The notes under the pieces are model-generated. The model was not told where the DNA came from. It ran no database searches and saw only the letters and a program-made list of their open reading frames with translations. The translations under genes were made by a program, and so were the position numbers. Positions 27,130-33,636 of a stretch of DNA of 64,000 nucleotides are shown here, piece after piece (the stretch's first letter is position 1; every line of letters begins with the position of its first letter). The stretch spans positions 1-64,000 of the forward strand of contig JAEZGX010000025.1 in assembly GCA_023416735.1 (NCBI GenBank). Reading direction: 5' to 3'. Origin of the DNA: Verrucomicrobiota bacterium. Lineage in GTDB: Bacteria; Verrucomicrobiota; Verrucomicrobiia; Opitutales; Opitutaceae.

Positions 27130-27150
27130 CCACCACGAATGGACACGAAT
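27130..27150. repeat. Dispersed CACGAAT-type repeat spanning a start codon
   Basis: CCACCACGAATGGACACGAATG. The ATG at 27139 and the first codons (MDTNE) of the receiver-kinase gene come from this repeat. Confidence 0.6.
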
Positions 27151-28224
27151 GAACCGGCGGCGATGTCGGGCGTCACCTTGGAGAAAGAAAACAAAGCGAC
27201 GGTGTTGGTGGTCGATGACGATGAGGGATTGTTGATCCTCATGGCGGAAGCGCTGCGCGAGGCGGGATATGAGGTCGTGACGGCGAATTCGGGCGCGATG
27301 GCGAAGAAGCGGATGGCGGAGCGCGTGCCGGATTTGATGGTGTTGGACTTGAAGTTGAAGGACGTGGGCGGGCCGGAGTTGTTGAAGCGGCTGCGGAAGG
27401 AGTCGTTTACGGTGCCCTTCATTGTCGTGACGGGGCAGGGCGACGAGAAAGTGGCGGTGGAGGTGATGAAGGAAGGCGCGCGGGATTACGTGATGAAGGA
27501 TTCGGCGATGCTGGAGTTGTTGCCGGCCGTGGTGAAAGGAGCGCTGACCTCGATCGAGCGGGATCGGGCGTTGGAGGAAGCGCAGCGGACGCGGTTGCGA
27601 TTGGAGAAGGAAGTGTTGGAGGTGAGCGAGCGGGAGCAGCACCGGATCGGCCAGGATTTGCACGATGGGCTCGGGCAGCAGTTGACGGCGATCGAGATGA
27701 TGTGCGCGTCGTTGAAGGAAGACGTGGTGTCGCAGCCGGAGATCGCGAAGCAGGTGGATCGGATCGGCGGGATGTTGCGCGAGGCGATTTCGCAGACGCG
27801 TTCGATGGCGCGGGGGCTGGTGCCAGTGAAGGACGAGCCGGAGGCGTTGTGGGCGAGTTTGGTGGAGCTGGCGGAGCGGACGAATTCGCTGGGACGACTG
27901 AAGTGTGTTTATGAATACACGGCGCCCGTGGCGGTGGAGGATAATGCGGTGGCGGGGCATCTTTATCGCATCGCGCAGGAAGCGGTGAACAATGCGGTGA
28001 AGCATAGTGGCGCGAAAGAAGTCAGAATCGCATTGGAGGAGACGGACGACGGCGGGCTGGAGTTGACGGTAGCCGATAACGGGCACGGGCTCGAGAAGAC
28101 GAACGGGCGCGGGATGGGCCTGCAGGTGATGGAGCATCGCGCGGCGGTGATCGGGGCGGAGTTGAAAGTGGAATCGAAGACGGGGAAAGGGGTGATGATT
28201 CGGTGTCGGTGGAAGGGACGCTGA
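27139..28224 (+). CDS. Receiver-HisKA_3 reverse hybrid histidine kinase
   Basis: 361 residues. An N-terminal receiver (about 20-135; VVDDDEG, phosphoacceptor Asp70 in MVLDLKLKD, Lys120) is joined by a coiled coil (about 140-165) to a HisKA_3 dimerisation domain with phospho-His175 (GQDLHDGLGQQLTAIE). A NarL-kinase-type HATPase follows (RIAQEAVNNAVKHSGA, DNGHG, GMGLQVM). There is no sensor domain: input appears to be phosphorylation of the receiver. HisKA_3 kinases pair with LuxR-type regulators, and one is encoded 92 bp downstream. The start at 27139 lies in a dispersed repeat; Met9 (27163) is an alternative. Confidence 0.9.
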   Translation: MDTNEPAAMSGVTLEKENKATVLVVDDDEGLLILMAEALREAGYEVVTANSGAMAKKRMAERVPDLMVLDLKLKDVGGPELLKRLRKESFTVPFIVVTGQGDEKVAVEVMKEGARDYVMKDSAMLELLPAVVKGALTSIERDRALEEAQRTRLRLEKEVLEVSEREQHRIGQDLHDGLGQQLTAIEMMCASLKEDVVSQPEIAKQVDRIGGMLREAISQTRSMARGLVPVKDEPEALWASLVELAERTNSLGRLKCVYEYTAPVAVEDNAVAGHLYRIAQEAVNNAVKHSGAKEVRIALEETDDGGLELTVADNGHGLEKTNGRGMGLQVMEHRAAVIGAELKVESKTGKGVMIRCRWKGR

Positions 28225-28316
28225 ACAGAGCGAGTCGGCGAACGCGCGGAAGCCGAACCGGCCTTCGGCTAGACTTCGCTTCGTTCAGAGTGATAAATTG
28301 GTTCTGATCCTTCGTC

Positions 28317-29003
28317 ATGGCCCCGACGTCCTCTGCTCCGACTACTGACCGAAAACGCATCCTGATCGTGGATGATCATCCATTCATGCGGGCGGGGCTG
28401 GGGCAATTGATCGACAAGCAGCCGGGGATGATGGTGTGCGGCGAGGCGGGCGATCCGGCGGCGGCGATGAAGGAGTTGGAAAAGGCGAAGGTGGATCTCG
28501 TGTTGACGGACATCACGATGCCGGGTCGGAGCGGGATCGAGTTCATCAAGGACCTGCAGGCAATGTATCCAGAATTGCCGATACTCGTGGTGTCGATGCA
28601 CGACGAAGTGATCTATGCGGAGCGGGTGCTGCGGGCCGGTGCGCGCGGTTACATCATGAAGGAAGCGGGCGGGGAGAATCTGCTCGCGGCGTTGCGGCGG
28701 GTGTTGGGCGGCGAGGTTTATGTGAGCCCGAAGATGGCGGCGCGGTTTCTGGACAACATGTCGGGAAGGAAGCCGCGCGGGTCGACGTCACCGATCGAGA
28801 AACTCACCGATCGCGAATTCGAAGTGTTTCAGTTGATTGGCCAGGGCAAGAGCACGCGCGACATCGCGAAGCAGCTGAACCTGAGTTCGAAGACGGTCGA
28901 CGTGCATCGCGGGCACATCAAGGAGAAGCTAGGGTTGCAGGATGTGACGGCGCTGGTGCGGCACGCGGTGCGCTGGGTGGAGACGCAGAGTTTGGATGGG
29001 TGA
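28317..29003 (+). CDS. NarL/LuxR-family response regulator
   Basis: 228 residues: receiver (about 13-130; IVDDHPFMR, phosphoacceptor Asp65 in LTDITMPGRSG, conserved Lys in YIMKEAGGE) and C-terminal LuxR helix-turn-helix (about 160-222; LTDREFEVFQLIGQGKSTRD, SSKTVDVHRGHIKEKL). It is the likely DNA-binding output of the HisKA_3 protein encoded upstream. Target promoters are not identifiable here. Confidence 0.95.
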   Translation: MAPTSSAPTTDRKRILIVDDHPFMRAGLGQLIDKQPGMMVCGEAGDPAAAMKELEKAKVDLVLTDITMPGRSGIEFIKDLQAMYPELPILVVSMHDEVIYAERVLRAGARGYIMKEAGGENLLAALRRVLGGEVYVSPKMAARFLDNMSGRKPRGSTSPIEKLTDREFEVFQLIGQGKSTRDIAKQLNLSSKTVDVHRGHIKEKLGLQDVTALVRHAVRWVETQSLDG

Positions 29004-29012
29004 GCTCGCGGC

Positions 29013-29711
29013 CTACGGCGAGGGCGCGGCTTTGATGTAATAGCCGGCGCATTTCCAGGTGCCGTCGGATTCCTTGGAGAAGGTGACGGTCTCGATGGAT
29101 TTCGGCGCGTTTTCGAAGGCGGTGTTGAACTGGGCGAGGACGAATTCGCCTTCGACCGCGCCGGCGGGTGACGGGAGTTTGGTGGTGAATTTCGCGTCGA
29201 GGAGTTGGCGTGAGGAGCGGGAACCGAGAGGTGAGCGGACCTGTTTGAGGGCGGCGATCCACGCATCGCGTGTAATGGCTTTTTTGAACGCGACGCTGGC
29301 GGTGTCCCAACTGCGGCCGTAGTGGTCGTGGTCGACGTCGGACAGCCAGGTATTCATGGCGGCGACGGCGGCGTCCTTGGCGTGGGCCGTGGCATCGGCT
29401 TTGGCGGCGGCGTCGAGTTTGGCAATGAAGCCGGCGGGCTCGGATTTGAAATCCGCTTCGCAGCCGTCGCAGCAGAAGATGACGAGGCGATCGGGTTTTC
29501 CTTGCACGCGGTAAATGCGTTCCGGCGAGTCGCCCATGCTGTCGAGGGCTTCGTCGGACACGACGCAGATCTTGAGCGGATAGGCGGCGCGAGCTTGGGC
29601 GAGCCAGGCGGCGTCGGCGTCGGATGTTGGCAGGAGTTTTCCTGTTTCGGCAGCGAAGACGGAAGAACTCAGGAGGAGGGCGATGACCGCGGGGAGGAGG
29701 TATCGTTTCAT
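29013..29711 (-). CDS. Exported DUF4019-domain protein with TRASH-like Cys motif
   Basis: 232 residues, signal peptide about 1-20. Residues about 40-95 contain VIFCCDGCEADFKSEP, a Cys-Cys-x2-Cys element reminiscent of TRASH/YHS-type metal-binding modules. The C-terminal half (about 115-228) matches DUF4019: NTWLSDVDHDHYGRSWDTAS, WIAALKQVRSPLGSRSSRQL and a closing WKCAGYYIK strand. The function of DUF4019 is unknown. It is divergent (76 bp) from the cnrYXH-like cassette, so it may be one of that cassette's targets. Confidence 0.78.
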   Translation of the reverse strand: MKRYLLPAVIALLLSSSVFAAETGKLLPTSDADAAWLAQARAAYPLKICVVSDEALDSMGDSPERIYRVQGKPDRLVIFCCDGCEADFKSEPAGFIAKLDAAAKADATAHAKDAAVAAMNTWLSDVDHDHYGRSWDTASVAFKKAITRDAWIAALKQVRSPLGSRSSRQLLDAKFTTKLPSPAGAVEGEFVLAQFNTAFENAPKSIETVTFSKESDGTWKCAGYYIKAAPSP

Positions 29712-29787
29712 TGGGGAAGCAAAGGGTGCGAGCGCGCGAAAAACTTTGAGGGAAACGGCGCGGGCGGGTTTAGAGTGTTACAACGAC

Positions 29788-30090
29788 ATGAATGCGTCCG
29801 AGACGAAATTAAGCGAAACATTGAAGACGTGGCGCGTAACGACGAAAGCGTCGGCGAACTTCCGGCCAGAGGTGTGGGCGCGGATCCGGCGGCGCGGTGC
29901 GGAGAGTTGGCCGATGTATGTGCGTGACCGATTGGCGGGTTGGGCGGTGGGTGCGGCGATGGCGGTGGCGGTGGCGGGCCTGGCGGGAAATGCGATGGCG
30001 CGCGCGAAACTTGAGGCGGAACGTGAGCGGATGGTGGTGTCGTATCTGGTTGAGCTCGACCCGCGAGTGATGGCGAAGATGGATCACTGA
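29788..30090 (+). CDS. CnrY-like small transmembrane anti-sigma factor (putative)
   Basis: 100 residues: a cytosolic N-terminal half (about 1-46) with short helices, one transmembrane helix (about 48-68; WAVGAAMAVAVAGLAGNAMA) and a short periplasmic tail. This matches the size and layout of CnrY (about 95 residues), which traps the sigma factor CnrH. Sequence similarity is too weak to prove it; gene order is the main evidence. The start at 29788 is chosen over an upstream extension that runs back through the divergent gene. Its stop is 2 bp before the sensor gene. Confidence 0.65.
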   Translation: MNASETKLSETLKTWRVTTKASANFRPEVWARIRRRGAESWPMYVRDRLAGWAVGAAMAVAVAGLAGNAMARAKLEAERERMVVSYLVELDPRVMAKMDH

Positions 30091-30092
30091 GG

Positions 30093-30575
30093 ATGAAGAA
30101 CCGGTTGATTTCGCTCGCGCTGGTGCTGGCGGTCGCAGCGGCGGCCGGCGTGGTGGCGTATCGGAGCGGTGGAGACGCGGCGTTGGAGCGAGCGCTGATG
30201 GAGCGGGATGCGATGGCTTGGCTGCGCGCGGATTTCGGGCTGACGGAGGAGCAGTTCGAGGCGATCAGGACCCTGCACGAGGACTACTCCGTGGTGTGTG
30301 CGGAGCATTGTTTGGAGATTCAAAAAGCGAGTGCGGCGCTGGAGCAATTGCAGTCGCAAGAAGGCGTGCACGCGGAAGCGGTGACGTCAGCGGAGCAGCG
30401 GTTGCAGGAGCTGCGGCTCGTGTGCGAAACGGCGATCGCAACGCACGTGCGGCGTTGTGCGGCGATGATGTCGGCGGAGGCGGGGGAGCGGTATCTCGCG
30501 TTGGTGCTGCCGAAGATCAAGGATTTCGACCATCAAGCGCCGCCGGATTTGGGGCTGAATCGTCACCATCACTGA
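30093..30575 (+). CDS. CnrX-like periplasmic metal sensor (Spy/CpxP-type helical domain)
   Basis: 160 residues. One N-terminal membrane helix (about 5-22) and a helical periplasmic domain that starts with the family phrase DFGLTEEQFEAIRTLHEDY. Candidate ligands are His62, Cys69, His72 and Cys73 (LHEDYSVVCAEHCLEI), Cys111, His118, Cys122, Met125/126, and a C-terminal HHH. CnrX senses Ni/Co and releases CnrH through CnrY. Here the Cys residues, absent from classic CnrX, suggest a different or thiophilic metal. It is encoded between the putative anti-sigma and the sigma gene. Confidence 0.82.
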   Translation: MKNRLISLALVLAVAAAAGVVAYRSGGDAALERALMERDAMAWLRADFGLTEEQFEAIRTLHEDYSVVCAEHCLEIQKASAALEQLQSQEGVHAEAVTSAEQRLQELRLVCETAIATHVRRCAAMMSAEAGERYLALVLPKIKDFDHQAPPDLGLNRHHH

Positions 30576-30578
30576 TTC

Positions 30579-31154
30579 ATGCCGAGCGAAGACGAGGCGC
30601 GTTCAGGTGTGGAGGAGGACGGGGTGTTGATGGGTCGTGTGCAGGCGGGAGACGAGGCGGCGTTGGGGGTGTTGATGGGGCGGTGGGAGCTGCCGGTGAA
30701 GAGTGTGATTGCGCGAATGGTGCTGAATGCGCGGGAGGCGGAGGAGTTGGCGCAGGAGACGTTCGTGCGGGTGTGGCAGCAGCGGGAAAAGTTTCGCGCC
30801 GGAGCGGAGTTTAGGCCGTGGGTGTTTGCGATCGCGGTGAACCTCGCACGCAATCGGCTGCGGTGGTGGCGGAGGAGGCCGGAGGTGGCGCTGGACGAGT
30901 GGAGCGAAGGGGACGGAGCAGGGGGCAAGGAGCAAGGAGCCCGTGCGCTGGAGCGGAAGGAGCGGGGCGCGGCGGTGCGCGATGCGATTGCGGCGCTGCC
31001 GGTGAAATTGCGCGAGGCGATCGTGTTATTCGAATACGAGCAGATGTCGTATGCGGAGATCGCGGTGGCGGTGGGAGCGACGCCGAAGGCGGTGGAGACG
31101 CGGATTGCGCGAGCGCGGGAAGCGTTGCGCGGGGCGTTGAAGCGATGGGTGTGA
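30579..31154 (+). CDS. ECF-family RNA polymerase sigma factor (CnrH-like position)
   Basis: 191 residues, the same length as CnrH to my recollection. Region 2 is at about 18-88 (REAEELAQETFVRVWQQREK, FRPWVFAIAVNLARNRLR) and region 4 at about 130-188 (LPVKLREAIVLFEYEQMSYA, IAVAVGATPKAVETRIARAR). The linker (about 105-125) contains a GGGGGCAAGGAGCAAGGAGC direct repeat that encodes GKEQGAR. It probably activates its own cassette and nearby metal genes. The gene starts 3 bp after the sensor stop. Confidence 0.92.
   Translation: MPSEDEARSGVEEDGVLMGRVQAGDEAALGVLMGRWELPVKSVIARMVLNAREAEELAQETFVRVWQQREKFRAGAEFRPWVFAIAVNLARNRLRWWRRRPEVALDEWSEGDGAGGKEQGARALERKERGAAVRDAIAALPVKLREAIVLFEYEQMSYAEIAVAVGATPKAVETRIARAREALRGALKRWV
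30917..30940. repeat. In-frame AAGGAGC repeat inside the ECF sigma gene
   Basis: GGGGGCAAGGAGCAAGGAGC lies in the linker between sigma regions 2 and 4. It keeps the reading frame. Confidence 0.6.
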
Positions 31155-31167
31155 CTACGGGCTGATC

Positions 31168-31181
31168 GCCTGCAAGCAGGC
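31168..31181. repeat. Short REP-like palindrome
   Basis: GCCTGC AA GCAGGC flanked by GAT and TCCTACAGG, a wording common in REP-type intergenic elements. It lies in the 36-bp gap between the sigma gene and the DUF2721 gene, convergent. There is no T-tract. Confidence 0.55.
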
Positions 31182-31190
31182 TCCTACAGG

Positions 31191-31652
31191 TCAGGCGGAG
31201 CGGGCGCGCTCGACCTCGAGTTGGACGGCGTGGAGGGAGATATAAATGTCGCGGAGGAATCCGACGAGGGACGCGATGAGGAAGAGGACGCTGATGACGA
31301 AGATCGCGGCGAGGGCAAGGCCGGGCTCGCGGCCGAGGAAGGCGACGAAGAACAGGCTCAGGATGAGAGCGCAGGACGTGAGCATGCTGCAGCCGGCGAA
31401 AGTGACGGCGAGGCGGATGAGTCGAGAGCGCCGCCACATGATTTCGAGCTGGTTGCCCAGATGGATGCGGTCTTCGCCGGTGGCGACACGGGCTTGTCCG
31501 GCGAGACTACGCGTGCGGTCGACAATGCGGCCCATGCGATTGGTGAGCGTGATGGTGAGCGCGCAGACGCCGGAGATGAGGATGACGGGTGAGATCGAAA
31601 GCTGGATGCTTGAGACGAGGGACGGGACGCCGTCGGAAGTGAGAAGGTCCAT
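31191..31652 (-). CDS. DUF2721-family membrane protein
   Basis: 153 residues with three hydrophobic segments (about 18-38, 80-105 and 110-133) and the family's NRMGRIVDRTRSL segment followed by a charged cytosolic loop. The DUF2721 family is widespread and has no assigned function. It lies between the Cnr-like cassette (convergent) and the CusF-like gene, but nothing ties it to metals directly. Confidence 0.85.
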   Translation of the reverse strand: MDLLTSDGVPSLVSSIQLSISPVILISGVCALTITLTNRMGRIVDRTRSLAGQARVATGEDRIHLGNQLEIMWRRSRLIRLAVTFAGCSMLTSCALILSLFFVAFLGREPGLALAAIFVISVLFLIASLVGFLRDIYISLHAVQLEVERARSA

Positions 31653-31713
31653 GGGACAGGAAAGCGGAGCGTGAAGGGCGTGGGCGCGTCGGCTCGGCGG
31701 GGGGAGTATCGCC

Positions 31714-32130
31714 TTACTGTCGGGCGATCTTCTCGAGGTAGAAACCGTCTTCGCGCTGGACGAGGGTGCCGGTGATCGCGTCGCCTTTCTTGAAGGAATT
31801 GAGCGCGGTGACGTCGACTTTGAAGAGCATCGTCATGGCGCGCATGTAGCCCGGGATTTCCTCGTGTTTAACGAGGAGGGCGGAGTCGTTGGGACGAACG
31901 GCGACGATGATGCCGCGGAGCGGATGGCGGGCGATGGCGGTGTCGGCGGGTTCGTTGTTGTTGGGCGTTTTTTCGGCGGCGGCGGATTCTTCGACGAAGC
32001 AGCAGCAGACATCCTTGCCGATGCAGCAGGAGCAGCCGCAGTTTTTTTCGTTGGCGTGATCAGCGGCGAACGCAGCGGCCGTCAGGAACAGCGTGAGGGA
32101 GGAGAGCAGGGTGAGGAGTTTGGTTTTCAT
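31714..32130 (-). CDS. CusF/Cu-binding-like protein with Cys-rich N-terminus
   Basis: 138 residues from the ATG at 32130, with signal peptide about 1-23. Residues 31-44 hold seven Cys (CGCSCCIGKDVCCCF). The C-terminal domain (about 68-138) matches the CusF-type OB-fold: GIIVAVRPNDSALLVKHEEI then PGYMRAMTMLFKV, with His89, Met99 and Met101 as likely copper ligands. It is probably a periplasmic Cu carrier. Its ATG overlaps the PepSY stop (ATGA), so it is translationally coupled to the TonB receptor-PepSY genes. The Cys block is not part of classic CusF. Confidence 0.86.
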   Translation of the reverse strand: MKTKLLTLLSSLTLFLTAAAFAADHANEKNCGCSCCIGKDVCCCFVEESAAAEKTPNNNEPADTAIARHPLRGIIVAVRPNDSALLVKHEEIPGYMRAMTMLFKVDVTALNSFKKGDAITGTLVQREDGFYLEKIARQ

Positions 32131-33605
32131 GATACGAGCGATGAAGGGCTGAGGCGGCGGAGAAGTGAGAGGAGTTTTTCGAAGAGGAAGAGCGTGATCA
32201 GAGATGCCGCAAGCAAGGGGAGCAGGGCGGAGAGCACGAGCAGAATGGTCAGAAGAGATCGGGGGAGCGAGGCGGAGCTTTCGGGCGCGGCGAGTGTGCC
32301 GGCGGGGCGGCGCTGCCACCAAAGCGCCACTCCGCTGACGGCGAGGAGGACGATGCCGAGGGTGGCGAGGGAGCCGAGGATTTGATTGGCTAGACCGAAA
32401 AGACGTCCCTCGTGGGCGACGATGCCCCAGGAGAAAAATTGGGCGAGGAAGCCGAAGTCCTCGAAGCGCAGATGGGCGAGGACGCGGCCGGAGTAGCGAT
32501 CGAGATGAAGGTAGGCGCGATCGAAAGGGCGGGTGCGATCCGAGATGATGCTGTAAACGCCGTCGGAGCCGAGGGGCAGACCGATGACGAAAGGTTCGGG
32601 GAGTTCGTGGCGGCGAGCGATCGCGATGGCCTCGTCGAGCGGCAGCGAAGCCGGCGTGTCGTTGGCGGGCGTGTGGACGTGGAGGTGATTGTGAGCGGGC
32701 GGCGGGGTGGAGCGGAGATCGTCGATCTTTTCGGCGAGGCCGGAAGCGAGCGGTGGGGACCAGCCGACGAGTTCGGAACGGTGCGCGCTGGCGACGCTCT
32801 CGCGGGGCGAACCTTGGCCGAGGGCGGAGGAGATTTTTCGATACCAAGCACCGGCGGAGTTGGTCCAGAGGAGTCCGGTGGTGAGGAGAAAGAGGGATGC
32901 GAAGGCGCACCACACGGCGGGAACGACGTGGAGGTCGCGGAGGAAAGTGCGACCGGAAGAACGGAGACGCGGGTAGAGGAAGCCGCCGGCGGAGAAACGG
33001 GGGCGCGGCCAAGCGAGATAGAGACCGGTGGCGAAAAGAACGATCGTCCAGGTGGCGGCGAGTTCTACGAGGTATTCGCCCGATTTGCCGAGGAGGAGGG
33101 AACTGTGGAGTTTCTTAACCGTGTTCATTAAGCGCTCGTCGTCGCGGAGTTGTCCGAGGACGCGGGCGGTGGAGGGATCGACGAAGACGGTGGTCGTAGC
33201 CGCGTGATGTGCGGGAGGAGGAATTTCAGGTTTAGGATTCGAGATTTCGGAATCGAAGCGGTGCGTGAGGGTGAAAGTGACTTGGGTGGTTTCGCCGGAG
33301 GCGAAAGCGGGTTGGAAGGATTGTGGTTGTGAGTGTGGTGGTGCGGCGGCGATGGCCGCGGCGAGTTGCGCGTCGGCGGATGGCCACATGGCGGGAGCTG
33401 TGGCGGCGGAGGTGGTGAGAAGGTGAGCGTAGCGGTGGGCTTCGTATTGAGGCTGCCAGAGGTAGAGGGCGCCGGTGATGGCGAGGAAAGTGGCGAACGG
33501 AGCGACGAGGATGCCGGCGAAGAAATGCCAGCGCCAGACCGCGCGGTAGAGCGGGCCGTCGGAACGGTTGGTCGCGGGTGCGCGGGTCGGGGAAGACGTG
33601 GTCAT
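32127..33605 (-). CDS. PepSY-domain (PepSY_TM) inner-membrane protein
   Basis: 492 residues with the PepSY-associated TM layout: helix 1 (WRWHFFAGILVAPFATFLAI), PepSY-type periplasmic repeats, mid-protein helices (TWTIVLFATGLYLAWPR, AVWCAFASLFLLTTGLLW) and C-terminal helices (LATLGIVLLAVSGVALWW). Such proteins often accompany TonB receptors for siderophores or copper and may reduce the metal complex or relay signals. The start at 33605 gives MTTSSPTRAPATNRSDG; longer starts run into the receptor gene. It lies 31 bp after the TonB receptor. Confidence 0.88.
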   Translation of the reverse strand: MTTSSPTRAPATNRSDGPLYRAVWRWHFFAGILVAPFATFLAITGALYLWQPQYEAHRYAHLLTTSAATAPAMWPSADAQLAAAIAAAPPHSQPQSFQPAFASGETTQVTFTLTHRFDSEISNPKPEIPPPAHHAATTTVFVDPSTARVLGQLRDDERLMNTVKKLHSSLLLGKSGEYLVELAATWTIVLFATGLYLAWPRPRFSAGGFLYPRLRSSGRTFLRDLHVVPAVWCAFASLFLLTTGLLWTNSAGAWYRKISSALGQGSPRESVASAHRSELVGWSPPLASGLAEKIDDLRSTPPPAHNHLHVHTPANDTPASLPLDEAIAIARRHELPEPFVIGLPLGSDGVYSIISDRTRPFDRAYLHLDRYSGRVLAHLRFEDFGFLAQFFSWGIVAHEGRLFGLANQILGSLATLGIVLLAVSGVALWWQRRPAGTLAAPESSASLPRSLLTILLVLSALLPLLAASLITLFLFEKLLSLLRRLSPSSLVS

Positions 33606-33636
33606 GGCGGGCCGGTTCGTTGGTGCGGGGCGTGGT

